DNA from: Melioribacteraceae bacterium
GTDB taxonomy: Bacteria; Bacteroidota; Ignavibacteria; Ignavibacteriales; Melioribacteraceae
Reading direction: 5' to 3'
Length of the DNA: 64,000 nt
Assembly: GCA_030584085.1 (NCBI GenBank)
Contig: CP129490.1
Span: 1,273,511-1,337,510, forward strand
The notes beneath the pieces are model-generated. The model worked only from the letters and a program-made list of their open reading frames with translations. It did not search any database and was not told the origin of the DNA. Within the stretch, counting starts at the first letter, position 1, and every line of letters starts with the position of its first letter. The position numbers were made by a program, and so were the translations under genes. Shown here piece after piece: positions 27,601 to 34,966 of the stretch.

Positions 27601-28494
27601 GAAACTAATGAAGACGGAACGGTTACTATAACAAACTTGAATTCGAGCGGTACACTTGACAGATCATTTTTATCCATTCCTAACTTCTTATTCTTTAATT
27701 TCTTTGATAACAACATTGCAAAAGTTGCTTCATTATATAATCCTAACGCTGAAAGACGAAGCGAGAACCTAAGTAATGCATTCATTGAAGGATTCGAATC
27801 ATTCCCTTGGCTATCAAAAATCCCGTTATTGGGGGATTTCATTAGATATATTCCTAGACCAAATTGGTCAGTCACTTGGAGTGGATTAGAAAAGTTTTCA
27901 TTCTTAAAAGATATTGCTCAACGTGTTCAGTTAAAACATGCATATACTTCAAAGTATACTGAAGGATGGAAAATTGATCCGGATGGTAATAAACAAATCC
28001 AAACACAAAAAATTACATATGGTTTTGCCCCGCTTGTTGGTGTAAGCTTAACGTTTACCGAAATTTTTGACGGGAACGTTACCGGCTCAGTACAGTATAA
28101 TACAACATCAAATTATGATTTGGGTACGACTACTAGAAACATAACGGAAGGTTTTAGTAAAGATATTTCTTTTACGGCTAGTTATTCAAAATCCGGATTT
28201 GAAATACCGTTATTTGGTTTGTCTCTTCAAAATGATATTGAAATTTCACTTTCCTATACTACAAGTGAAAATTCAACAGTGATTTATGAAATGGATAACT
28301 TTAACGAAGAAGGAACACCTCAAGACGGTACAACAAGAACTAGTATTGAACCAAGAATTAAATATGTTATGAGTTCTAGAGTAACACTATCATTATTCTA
28401 CAAAAGAACTTCGGTTGAACCGAAAGGTGCAGCTCGTATTCCACCGACTACTACTAATGAAGCTGGATTAGAAGTTCATATTTCTATTCAATAA
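21610..28494 (+). CDS. sprA: SprA, outer-membrane translocon of the type IX secretion system
   Basis: A 2294-residue giant outer-membrane protein matching the SprA/Sov family in length and features. SprA forms the very large single-chain beta-barrel through which T9SS cargo leaves the cell. Seen here are a hydrophobic N-terminus, SPSTSFLSIFGPPKISLRISG-type strands near 235 and repeated GxxLTISADWNTERTFEYENQLKI-type segments. Long barrel stretches rich in alternating aromatic residues follow (SFNLTRTDSAKP, LNYSVSYNWRNNF). A low-complexity loop (TRPGATQQQGRGGRTTRG) lies near 1824-1841. The start is uncertain: the visible TTG lacks a near SD, and the positive residues expected before the signal helix are encoded just upstream. 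porX follows after 16 bases. Confidence 0.92.
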   Translation: MIPIFVLGVISVFSIFSESKGKSLNFPFLEQRFDFQISPADSSLLRSDTSFTQVSQNLNPDSNIVENISDSLNLSVPQQISDTLNLADTLNLSPSDSTALLDTVKLDSLSMDSSARLRHFNYTLQPKYTYSVTQPRKSKFFAYPATTFMERTVELDSTGQFVLIKERTPTGKQKLFMKMPISEYIALRISALENESWAKLGYAYEFDDGKRGLSDLFADITNIEIPLPSTSFLSIFGPPKISLRISGAVDIKGAWRSETTEGVTASALGNTRNEPDFKQQVQINVAGTIGDKLTISADWNTERTFEYENQLKIKYTGYEDEIVQSIEAGNVSLQTAPLVGGSEALFGVKALFKFGPFSLTALASQKKGEVQEVSISGGSEKQEFEKRLYEYSTNHYFLDEVYADTDPALDIFNKYYGESTPIVLNEYEVKDIEVWKTTNAIVDKSKERRANAFINLPAINAGESYGDEFRGNEDSQPGLTVIGGRFVKLEPDIDYILHPKTGYISFRSQVQKEDAIAVAYRREGQPGPDNDLYFGEFLNNSNLQDTSVTMVLKLVKPANLKPDGDYATAWKLMLKNIYPIGGRDVKQEGFEFQIKYQEPTGDPKSDYQGLPYIQAFGLDKTNADGTSDQPDGAFDFKSGLTINAQTGEIIFPVLQPFGEQYPPELPEERKFQEVYDLSTTFAQQEKSKDKFLLTGVYSAASSSTFNIGFNVVENSVEVYLGGRKLNRGTDYTVDYNIGQVTILNNDALNPGADLRITFEQNDLFQLASKTLLGLRGIYQFDKDSHIGFSFLNLNQQTLSDKVRIGEEPLNNTIYGVDMKTKLDLPFVTDLLDNVISTSEMSSITLSGEYAYMSPDPNTKKSTIASDQDKSIAYIDDFEGSKRIIPIGNTYGQWRDLSVPNRVPLHSPESSPIELMDYKAFSYWFNLIPAIDNVNDIWPERQAARDNQTITVLDFVYDPFERGRYNSLNPTIDNPFLNWGGMMKPLSSTASNLVEENIEFIEFWMQLRSAPEDAMLNIDLGQISEDVIPNGELDTEDKNQNDLVDEGEDTGIDGLFDSEEPGYDPVTNPDPNRDNFAYSQGSGDYRFINGTEGNAALTDVGRLPDTEDLNRNLTLDRINSYFRYTIPLDTLRENNQFIQGGGDNKGWYLFRIPLKDFTDAIGNPSLTLVETIRLWISNVDEPIHLRFAEMNLVGNQWRKVLNPPKVTEDDEVLKVTTINIEDNPEYNSPPGVQRERDRSKPDEEVFKNEQSLNLILTNLEDGDRREIVKYLYKPLDLFNYRELKMFLHGDMYTGRGSVSYYEDERTYGAEIYFRFGSDTSNYYEYRQPVRKGWNEVSMIFSELTAIKEQREVINEVYRVFLADGTGASYAVKGEPTLTRVSYFIIGIQNPKLAPDSTRPNNFGEPVSGSVWVNELRVLDAEDTPGWAYTASASVKFADLLNVDVNTSQTDPYFHRLSERFGKRIDERSWGININFDLLKLIPVNLQGSNLRLNYSRRESISKPLYLPGTDVNVDQAAEKLRIRMIENGLSDKDAQVEADRLKFETQTLSTTDTWSLNGVKIVLPTDAWYIKETINNITLGFNYNITQSRNPTTERNEKWVWNANMNYNLNFSKENYFKPVDIPIIGDFIGLFDDYKDVKVFFSPTKFDAAFTASRNYSFNLTRTDSAKPNIQRDFTTTRKFGFGWQFTEGGLLNLGLNYSADFQSSLTNLLTKEIGVDSRNQPIIIERSESEIWSDIFGGAFFGDDFNFKQSFDLRAQPKLPTLWGIDKAFSLTLNYSVSYNWRNNFTQAEIGRSASWSNRYGASLNIRWKSLWEPLFGEESKSTTATRPGATQQQGRGGRTTRGQGRETERDVDKEIEGANEETVQSDSTEIDDGPSTISKGFSYIKAAIKYILVDYDQIRFNFTQTTSLANTGLAGAGTGFNNFWGFSEHYSKGPSRAYMLGFSFNAGPRAPNGNLSDNFSQKNNFDFSTSRPLWEGATLDVKWNVGWGIQKNTSLETNEDGTVTITNLNSSGTLDRSFLSIPNFLFFNFFDNNIAKVASLYNPNAERRSENLSNAFIEGFESFPWLSKIPLLGDFIRYIPRPNWSVTWSGLEKFSFLKDIAQRVQLKHAYTSKYTEGWKIDPDGNKQIQTQKITYGFAPLVGVSLTFTEIFDGNVTGSVQYNTTSNYDLGTTTRNITEGFSKDISFTASYSKSGFEIPLFGLSLQNDIEISLSYTTSENSTVIYEMDNFNEEGTPQDGTTRTSIEPRIKYVMSSRVTLSLFYKRTSVEPKGAARIPPTTTNEAGLEVHISIQ

Positions 28495-28510
28495 TAGCTA
28501 AAGGATTATA

Positions 28511-30079
28511 ATGCCACCCAAAAGAATATTATGGGTCGATGATGAGATTGAATTGCTGCGATCACATGTTTTATTTTTAACCGAGAAAGGCTATGAAGTA
28601 GAAACTGTTACTAATGGTACTGACGCAGTTAATGAGGTTAATACAAAAAATTATGACCTAATTTTTCTTGATGAAATGATGCCCGGTATGGGTGGACTTG
28701 AAACTTTATCCGAAATAAAGGAAATTAATTCTCATATACCTGTAGTCATGGTTACCAAAAGTGAAGAAGAAAGTTTGATGCATGATGCTATTGGAAGTAA
28801 AATTAGTGACTACTTGATTAAACCAGTAGTTCCTTCACAAATTTTACTTGTATGTAAAAAGATTTTTGATCGACAAAAAATTTCTGGCGAATATGTTGCC
28901 AGAGATTATTTAAATGATTTTAACCAAATCTCAACTCAGCTTCTTAACAATCCTGACCATTCTGCTTGGATTGATATTTATAAACGATTAGTTAATTACG
29001 AATTAGAACTTGATGCACATCCCGAAGTTGATTTACGCCAGACACTCAGCGATCAGAAAAAAGAATGCAACCAAGAATTCAGTAAGTATGTTGAGAAATA
29101 TTATAAAAAATGGATTGATAGTTTGGAATATGATGATTCACCAAATATGACTCCTCGTATTATTGAAGATAGAGTGATACCAATGGTGAGAGAAAGTGAA
29201 GGGCCGATATTTTTATTCGTGCTTGATTGTCTAAGACTTGACCAATGGAAAGTCATGGAAAGAGAGTTAATAAATTTATTCAATATTAAAACAGATTACT
29301 ATTATTCCATATTGCCGACAGCAACACCTTATGCTCGTAATGCATTATTCAGCGGGCTCTTTCCTTCTGAAATTGAACAACACTACCCGGAACTTTGGTC
29401 AAAAGAAGGAGATGACGAAAGAAGCCAAAATAAATATGAAAAAGAATTACTTCAATTATTGTTAAAGAGAAAGCATGTAAATCTTCGTAACGACCTTAAG
29501 TATATGAAAATTATTGACCCAGATGTTGGTAGAGCATTTGAACAAAATATTAGTTCGCATCATAATACACACTTCATGGCAGTTGTGGTAAATTTTCTGG
29601 ATATGATTGCTCATGGTCGTTCCGATTCGGATATCTTAAAAGAAATTGCGCCGGATGAATCAGCCTACAGATCTTTAACTGCAAGTTGGTTTAGACACTC
29701 ATCATTGTTGGCTACTTTTCAGACAATTTCTAAAATGAAGAATGCTAAAATTGTTATAACTACCGATCATGGAAGTATAAGAGCATTAAGAGGTGCCAAA
29801 GTACTTGGAGATAAAGATGCTTCCAGTAATCTTCGCTTTAAATTTGGCCGGAATTTAAAAGTTGACGATAAACATGCGGTTTTTGTAAAAAATCCAGCCG
29901 ATTACAAATTACCGCGTAAGAATATGATGATCAGCTATATCTTTGCTAAAGAAGATTACTATTTTGTTTATCCTACAGACTATCATAAGTATCTTAGCTA
30001 TTATAAGGATACTTTTCAACATGGAGGAATTTCCATGGAGGAAATGATTTTACCAATTATTACTATGGAAAAGAGATGA
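28511..30079 (+). CDS. porX: PorX, T9SS response regulator with PglZ/alkaline-phosphatase-like effector domain
   Basis: A 522-residue cytoplasmic regulator of the type IX system. The receiver domain (1-~120) has the acidic pocket WVDDE, phospho-acceptor Asp54 in FLDEMMPG and Lys104 in YLIKP. A three-helix linker follows. The PglZ domain (~205-522) belongs to the alkaline phosphatase superfamily, with the metal-site motif FVLDCLRLDQW (Asp239), PTATPYARN (Thr272 region) and a C-terminal TTDHGS. In Porphyromonas PorX pairs with PorY and affects T9SS gene expression and function; the same role is inferred here. SD AAGGATT precedes ATG 28511. Its end overlaps tsaE by 4 bases. Confidence 0.92.
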   Translation: MPPKRILWVDDEIELLRSHVLFLTEKGYEVETVTNGTDAVNEVNTKNYDLIFLDEMMPGMGGLETLSEIKEINSHIPVVMVTKSEEESLMHDAIGSKISDYLIKPVVPSQILLVCKKIFDRQKISGEYVARDYLNDFNQISTQLLNNPDHSAWIDIYKRLVNYELELDAHPEVDLRQTLSDQKKECNQEFSKYVEKYYKKWIDSLEYDDSPNMTPRIIEDRVIPMVRESEGPIFLFVLDCLRLDQWKVMERELINLFNIKTDYYYSILPTATPYARNALFSGLFPSEIEQHYPELWSKEGDDERSQNKYEKELLQLLLKRKHVNLRNDLKYMKIIDPDVGRAFEQNISSHHNTHFMAVVVNFLDMIAHGRSDSDILKEIAPDESAYRSLTASWFRHSSLLATFQTISKMKNAKIVITTDHGSIRALRGAKVLGDKDASSNLRFKFGRNLKVDDKHAVFVKNPADYKLPRKNMMISYIFAKEDYYFVYPTDYHKYLSYYKDTFQHGGISMEEMILPIITMEKR

Positions 30080-30501
30080 CATTCCCAGTATCGGTAGAAT
30101 CCTTAAATGAAAGCGACACGATCAATTTCGCGAATGAGTTTGCAGTTACTCTAAATCAAGGGGATATAGTTGCATTAAATGGGAATTTAGGAAGTGGTAA
30201 AACTTTTTTTATCAAAGCTGTTTGCAAAAATTTTGAAATTGATAATGTAACGAGTCCGAGTTTTGCAATCGTAAATAGTTATGATGGAAAATACAAAATC
30301 AATCACTTTGATTTTTATAGAATCAAAAAGATAGATGAGTTATATGATATTGGTTATTATGACTATTTAAATGATTCATCAATTACATTTATCGAATGGG
30401 CGGATTTATTTCCGAAATTGTTGCATAAAAATTACTACGAAATTAATATAGAAATTGATTCTCAAACCACGCGAAAAATTTCGATAAGAAAATATGAATG
30501 A
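30076..30501 (+). CDS. tsaE: tRNA threonylcarbamoyladenosine biosynthesis ATPase TsaE
   Basis: A 141-residue P-loop ATPase required for the t6A modification of tRNAs that read ANN codons. The Walker A is GNLGSGKT (residues 36-43). Family motifs SPSFAIVNSY, HFDFYRI and FIEWADLFPKLL follow in the right order. It works with TsaB and TsaD on threonylcarbamoyl transfer, and tsaB is the very next gene. It overlaps porX by 4 bases (ATGA) and tsaB by 8 bases, so translation of the three is probably coupled. Confidence 0.93.
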   Translation: MTFPVSVESLNESDTINFANEFAVTLNQGDIVALNGNLGSGKTFFIKAVCKNFEIDNVTSPSFAIVNSYDGKYKINHFDFYRIKKIDELYDIGYYDYLNDSSITFIEWADLFPKLLHKNYYEINIEIDSQTTRKISIRKYE

Positions 30502-31150
30502 TATATTTCCATTATTAGCTTTCGAGACGACTGATGAACTTTGCAGTGCTGCATTATTATTGAACCAAAATGAATACTCCGAGATTAATGTCAGTGGAAA
30601 ACACGTTCATTCAGCGAAACTTGTCCCAAGTGTCGAACAATTACTTTTAACAAATAAAATTCTAGTCGGTGAATTGAAAGTAATTGCCGTTTCTGAAGGG
30701 CCAGGTTCATTTACCGGATTGAGAATCGGCATGTCTGCGGCTAAAGGAATTGCGGTTGGGGCTCAAGTACCGGTGCTGTTAGTTCCTACTTTCGAGGCAA
30801 TTGCTTTTAAATATTGTAACATTCTTCCGAATGATTCGATATTCTGTATTGTCAAAAAAGCAAGTAGGGATGAAATTTACTTTGCTAAATATAAAGTAAA
30901 GGATAATAATTATTTTTTGGTTCAGCCATTAAGTTTAATTCAGGTGGGCGATCTTCCAAAACAAACCATGAATTCTGATGTAGTTATTACCAATATTATT
31001 AAAGATTTAGCGGTTAATAAAACATCAGTCCTGTCAGCTCTAGATATTGGAGTATGGGCTTATAAATTTGGCAAAGATTTATTAACTTCGGACTATGATT
31101 TATTGGAGCCGAAATATTTCAAAGAATTTATTGTAAAGGAGAAATTATGA
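30494..31150 (+). CDS. tsaB: tRNA threonylcarbamoyladenosine biosynthesis protein TsaB
   Basis: A 218-residue ASKHA-fold protein that scaffolds TsaD and TsaE in t6A synthesis. The diagnostic stretch VSEGPGSFTGLRIGMSAAKG is at about residues 69-88, after a short ASKHA strand LLAFETTDELCSAALLL at 7-23. The C-terminal half is less conserved, as usual for the family. It is a pseudo-enzyme; catalysis belongs to TsaD, which is not in the window. The start overlaps tsaE by 8 bases and the end overlaps the DUF1573 gene by 4 bases. Confidence 0.92.
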   Translation: MNDIFPLLAFETTDELCSAALLLNQNEYSEINVSGKHVHSAKLVPSVEQLLLTNKILVGELKVIAVSEGPGSFTGLRIGMSAAKGIAVGAQVPVLLVPTFEAIAFKYCNILPNDSIFCIVKKASRDEIYFAKYKVKDNNYFLVQPLSLIQVGDLPKQTMNSDVVITNIIKDLAVNKTSVLSALDIGVWAYKFGKDLLTSDYDLLEPKYFKEFIVKEKL

Positions 31151-31875
31151 AGAAACTATTTTATACAATCAGTTTGCTTGCAGTTTTGTCAATTAGCGTA
31201 ATGGCTCAGCCAAAAGCAGTCTTCTCTGAAGAGAAATATGATTTTGGAAGCATAAGACAAGGTGAGATAGTGTCACATGAATTTGTTTTAAAAAATGAAG
31301 GCAACGAAATCTTAAAAATAGAAAATGTGAAAGCAACTTGTGGTTGTACTGCTGTTGCACCTGAGAAAAAAGAATTAAAACCTGGTGAATCTACAAAAAT
31401 AGGAGTGAAATTTGACTCAAATGGTAGAAGGGGTGTTCAGCAAAAATACGTTTATGTTTTCACAAATGATCCGGAAAGACCTCAATCTCGTTTAGCATTT
31501 GCTACCAAAATATTACTTGAAGGTGAGATAGAATCCGAGGTCGTTAACCCACCACTTTTTCATATCAAATCAAACGAAATAGATTTTGGATCGGTGAGCG
31601 AGGGCGAAGTAAAATCTGAACGGATAACTTTTATGAATAGAGGTAAAAGTGAACTGGAAATTATTAGTGTAAAATCTTCTTGTGATTGTGCAGCAGTTTC
31701 TGTGAGTAAGAAAAAATTACGTCCAAATGAAGTTGCTTTTCTAAGTGTTAGATTTGATTCAAGAGGGAAATCCGGTGCTTTAACACACACAATAGATTTA
31801 ATTACGAATGATAAACAGCATACTGAAGTAGCGGTTACAATTAAAGCTAATGTTGTAAAGGGAGAGAAATCTTAA
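31147..31875 (+). CDS. Secreted protein with two DUF1573 domains
   Basis: An exported protein of 242 residues. A signal peptide (ending SISVMAQ) is followed by two tandem DUF1573 domains, at about 24-118 and 140-236. Each has the pattern [20 protein letters not shown] or [20 protein letters not shown], then a cysteine pair (ATCGCTAV and SSCDCAAV). These are immunoglobulin-like ASH/MSP-type domains, common in Bacteroidota. The function is unknown, probably structural or binding in the periplasm or at the surface. SD AAGGAG precedes the ATG. It overlaps tsaB by 4 bases and accD by 1 base. Confidence 0.8.
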   Translation: MKKLFYTISLLAVLSISVMAQPKAVFSEEKYDFGSIRQGEIVSHEFVLKNEGNEILKIENVKATCGCTAVAPEKKELKPGESTKIGVKFDSNGRRGVQQKYVYVFTNDPERPQSRLAFATKILLEGEIESEVVNPPLFHIKSNEIDFGSVSEGEVKSERITFMNRGKSELEIISVKSSCDCAAVSVSKKKLRPNEVAFLSVRFDSRGKSGALTHTIDLITNDKQHTEVAVTIKANVVKGEKS

Positions 31876-32714
31876 TGGGCTGGTTCAAACGCTCCAAACA
31901 AAATATTTCGCCTGAGAGTAAAAAACTTGAAATGCCCGATGGTCAATGGGTTAAATGTGAAAGTTGCGGGGAAATTATTCACAATAAGCAACTTGATTTG
32001 AATCTCTGGGTTTGCTTAAAGTGTAATCATCACTTTAGAATCGGGAGTAAAGAGTACATAAGTATTCTTTTTGATAAAGGAAGTTTTCGAGAAACAGATA
32101 AAAAAATGAAATCCGGTGACCCGCTCGAATTTGAAGATACAAAGAAGTATAAGGACCGTATCAATCAGACAATCAAAAAAAGTGAATTGATGGACGCGGT
32201 TAAAACCGGAACCGGAAAAATTGACGGTAAGAAAGTATCCCTTGCTTGCATGGATTTCAAATTCATAGGCGGAAGCATGGGAGCAGTAGTTGGTGAAAAA
32301 ATTTCCAGGGCAATTGACCGTGCTTACAAAGAAAAAATTCCGATGATAGTAATAAGCCAAAGCGGTGGTGCCAGAATGATGGAAGGCGCATTCTCATTGA
32401 TGCAAATGGCTAAAACGAGCGCACGGCTTGCTCGCTTGGCTGATGCCGGTTTACCCTATATTTCAGTTATGACTGACCCTACCACCGGGGGTGTTACGGC
32501 AAGTTATGCAATGCTGGGCGATGTTAATATTGCTGAACCTAATGCATTAATTGGTTTTGCCGGTCCACGCGTTATTAAACAAACTATCGGTAAGGATTTG
32601 CCTAAAGGTTTTCAACGTTCTGAGTTTTTGCAAGAGAAGGGATTTTTAGATTTTATTGTTAATAGAAAAGATCTGAAAGAGAAAATTTCATTGTTGATTG
32701 ACTATATGAGTTAG
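31875..32714 (+). CDS. accD: Acetyl-CoA carboxylase carboxyltransferase subunit beta
   Basis: A 279-residue subunit of acetyl-CoA carboxylase, which makes malonyl-CoA for fatty-acid synthesis. The N-terminal zinc ribbon has four cysteines (Cys28, Cys31, Cys47, Cys50). The crotonase-like carboxyltransferase core follows, with [20 protein letters not shown], a glycine-rich [17 protein letters not shown] and [11 protein letters not shown]. Length is typical. The enzyme needs biotinylated AccB, and the biotin ligase birA is 2 kb downstream on the other strand. The start overlaps the DUF1573 stop (TAATG). The stop is 14 bases from the convergent cysteine desulfurase stop. Confidence 0.95.
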   Translation: MGWFKRSKQNISPESKKLEMPDGQWVKCESCGEIIHNKQLDLNLWVCLKCNHHFRIGSKEYISILFDKGSFRETDKKMKSGDPLEFEDTKKYKDRINQTIKKSELMDAVKTGTGKIDGKKVSLACMDFKFIGGSMGAVVGEKISRAIDRAYKEKIPMIVISQSGGARMMEGAFSLMQMAKTSARLARLADAGLPYISVMTDPTTGGVTASYAMLGDVNIAEPNALIGFAGPRVIKQTIGKDLPKGFQRSEFLQEKGFLDFIVNRKDLKEKISLLIDYMS

Positions 32715-32728
32715 TTTGATTTGTCGAA

Positions 32729-33883
32729 TTATTTCTTAAATTTTTTAGACATTTTCTCCAAGATTTCGATAGTATAATCAACTTCTTCAAAGGTATTCAA
32801 TGCACTGAATGAAAGACGAATTGTTCCTTGTGCATCTTCCTTCGTTTTACCCATACTCATAATTACATGAGAAGGTTTTAATGTCCCCGAAGTACAAGCC
32901 GCTCCGTTTGATGCAGCAACTCCATTTATATCCAGATACATTAACATTGCTTCGGAATCGTTTTTGTAGAATTCAGAACTGAATGTGAGACTTAGAATAA
33001 ACGGAAATTCTGTATTCTCACAATTAATTTCATAGTTTTCAATTGATGAATTACCTAATGCCGAGATAAAATAGTTGCGGAGTTTTTGAACATTTGAAAA
33101 ATTTTCATCCATGTTTTGAGTCGCAATCTTTATTGCTTCGGCAAATCCAATAATACCTGCTGCAAACTCGGTTCCGCCACGTCTATTCCTTTCTTGTGAA
33201 CCACCGAGAATCATTGGTGTTAGCGGAGTACCGGATTTAACATATACAACACCAATCCCTTTTGGACCGTGAAGTTTATGTGCTGAAGCGGAAAGTGAAT
33301 TAACGCCTAATTCCTTTACATCAATTTTAATCTTACCAAAACTTTGCACAGCGTCAGTATGGAAATATCGATCAGTTCCAATAGTATTTCTTGTTAAAGA
33401 CTTAATATCATTAACAGAACCGGTTTCGTTGTTAACATGAATTAATGAAATCAAAGAAGTTTGATCATCGAGATTATTCAGCAACTCCTTTTTATCAATT
33501 TCGCAATCGCTTGTTACGTTTATTTGATTTGTTGAGAAACCTAACTTATTAAGAGCGTTAAAAGTCTCAAGGACACATGTATGCTCAGCTGCGGATGTGA
33601 TTAGTTTATTTTTCCCAGTTTCATCAAAATTCGTTTTTGCAATTCCGAATAGGGGAAGATTATTTGCTTCGGTTCCGTTACTCACAAAATAAATTTCACT
33701 TGTATCTGCATTTATAAAATCGGCAATTGTTTCTCGCGCTTCTTCAATGGCGACACGAACTTTTCTTCCAAATGAATGAATAGAAGATGGATTCCCATAT
33801 TCATCTGTTAGCAATGGTATCATCTTCTCTAAAACTTTTGGATGAAGCTTAGTGGTTGCTGCGTTATCGAAATAGACTTTCAG
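32729..33883 (-). CDS. Cysteine desulfurase (NifS/IscS-like), apparently with a CTG start
   Basis: A PLP enzyme that removes sulfur from cysteine for iron-sulfur cluster or tRNA thiolation pathways. The first ATG (33823) would drop the conserved N-terminal VYFDNAATTKLHPKVLEKM segment, which is encoded in frame just upstream. CTG at 33883, 6 bases after AAGGA (33890-33894), restores a 384-residue protein. With that start, the PLP lysine is Lys203 (SASAHKLHGPKG) and the active cysteine is Cys330 (NGAACTSGTLKPSHV). The short cysteine loop resembles group II or archaeal-type NifS more than SufS. It starts 14 bases after birA stops, so the two form an operon. No iscU or suf gene is adjacent. Confidence 0.85.
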   Translation of the reverse strand: MKVYFDNAATTKLHPKVLEKMIPLLTDEYGNPSSIHSFGRKVRVAIEEARETIADFINADTSEIYFVSNGTEANNLPLFGIAKTNFDETGKNKLITSAAEHTCVLETFNALNKLGFSTNQINVTSDCEIDKKELLNNLDDQTSLISLIHVNNETGSVNDIKSLTRNTIGTDRYFHTDAVQSFGKIKIDVKELGVNSLSASAHKLHGPKGIGVVYVKSGTPLTPMILGGSQERNRRGGTEFAAGIIGFAEAIKIATQNMDENFSNVQKLRNYFISALGNSSIENYEINCENTEFPFILSLTFSSEFYKNDSEAMLMYLDINGVAASNGAACTSGTLKPSHVIMSMGKTKEDAQGTIRLSFSALNTFEEVDYTIEILEKMSKKFKK

Positions 33884-33897
33884 AGGTATTCCTTTCT

Positions 33898-34674
33898 TTA
33901 TCTTAGACTCACATCACCGTAGTGAATTTTTTCGGTTTTATCATCGACCCGTAAAATAAGAAATCCATTTTCATCGAGATCTTCAAAGATTCCAAACTTA
34001 CTGCCGGTTTCGGCTTCAACTTTAACTTTCCCTCCAATCATTTTGCATCTGTCCTTCCAATCTTCAAGAATCTCTTGTGGGTTATCTTCAATTTTATTCA
34101 GAATTTCTTCAAATTGATTTAATACTTCACTCAGTAATCTCTCTCTGCTCACTTTATTTTTGAACTCCTTACGGATCGAAGTAGGTTCAATCAAATAACG
34201 ACCCGGGAAATTTGTTTGATTCACATTAATTCCAATACCTATCACAACTCTATCCAACTCACTTCCCTTAGAAGTAGATTCGAGAAGAATTCCTGAAACT
34301 TTCTTCCTATCAATTAAAATGTCGTTTGGCCATTTAACCGTACACTTCAATTGGTACAAATTTTCAATAGATTGAGCCACTGCTAAAGAAGCACCCAAAT
34401 TTATAATGTTTATAACTTTGCCATCAGCTTTTCGGAGAAGTATTGAAAAGGTTAAATTTTGTTCAGGTGTACTTATCCACTCGCGTTCTCTTCTACCTCT
34501 GCCTTTTAATTGTTCTTCGGCTAAGATTACTGTTCCGTCATCCTTAAATTCTTTACTTTCTAAAAGCATCGAATTTGTCGATTCTACTTGCTCAACATAA
34601 ATAAACTGTCTACCTATTACTTCGGTATCAAGCTTTATATCAAAATCTTCAATGTTAAAGGCATTGTTCTCCAT
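33898..34674 (-). CDS. birA: Biotin--[acetyl-CoA carboxylase] ligase (class I, no HTH)
   Basis: A 258-residue ligase that activates biotin with ATP and attaches it to the biotin carrier protein. Conserved elements are QVESTNSM, the adenylate-binding loop LKGRGRREREW, the strand TVKWPNDILI and DRKKVSGILLE. A small C-terminal SH3-like domain (~205-258) follows. There is no N-terminal helix-turn-helix, so it is a pure enzyme, not the BirA repressor type. The nearby convergent accD gene belongs to the pathway that needs biotinylation. The gene is followed directly by the cysteine desulfurase; both biotin and lipoate synthesis depend on sulfur supply, but a functional tie is only an inference. Confidence 0.92.
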   Translation of the reverse strand: MENNAFNIEDFDIKLDTEVIGRQFIYVEQVESTNSMLLESKEFKDDGTVILAEEQLKGRGRREREWISTPEQNLTFSILLRKADGKVINIINLGASLAVAQSIENLYQLKCTVKWPNDILIDRKKVSGILLESTSKGSELDRVVIGIGINVNQTNFPGRYLIEPTSIRKEFKNKVSRERLLSEVLNQFEEILNKIEDNPQEILEDWKDRCKMIGGKVKVEAETGSKFGIFEDLDENGFLILRVDDKTEKIHYGDVSLR

Positions 34675-34816
34675 TTCGTCTCCTTATCTGCTAAAATGGC
34701 ATACTAATGAAAATCTATGTTAATTTATGAACTTTGCTGACAATATGGCGTAATAATGATTTTTTTATCAAAAAGCTAACTTATTATATAACAATAATTT
34801 ATAGAATATAATTTCT

Positions 34817-34832
34817 TGGCATACTGATTGCA
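34817..34832 (+). promoter_or_regulatory. Sigma-54-type -24/-12 promoter upstream of dnaK
   Basis: TGGCATACTGATTGCA matches the sigma-54 consensus TGGCAYR-N4-TTGCW at every defined position, with GG and GC 10 bases apart. A transcript starting ~12 bases beyond the GC (near 34843) would include a 28-codon ORF and dnaK. Two partial look-alikes, TGGCATACTAATG (from 34697) and TGGCGTAATAATG (from ~34745), lie upstream. No sigma-54 activator gene is in the window. Confidence 0.5.
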
Positions 34833-34855
34833 ACTGTAATAATAAATTAAAAATT

Positions 34856-34942
34856 ATGACAAATTTACAATCACAAAAAATTGCAGCAGATTTATTAATA
34901 CAAAGTTACGACAAAAAGAAGAAATCTGAAATTAAGAAGTAA
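34856..34942 (+). CDS. Possible 28-residue leader peptide before dnaK
   Basis: A short ORF, M-T-N-L-Q-S-Q-K-I-A-A-D-L-L followed by a lysine-rich tail (DKKKKSEIKK), ends 24 bases before the dnaK ATG and lies just beyond the sigma-54-like promoter. It has no Shine-Dalgarno, which weakens the case. The amphipathic then basic character resembles a real small protein or an exposed tag more than random AT-rich DNA, but evidence is thin. Confidence 0.3.
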   Translation: MTNLQSQKIAADLLIQSYDKKKKSEIKK

Positions 34943-34966
34943 TTAAAATAAAAAGGAGTTAGAATT

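Noticed and set aside
34675-34966. CIRCE (HrcA) operator before dnaK
   Set aside because: No TTAGCACTC-N9-GAGTGCTAA or near match is present.
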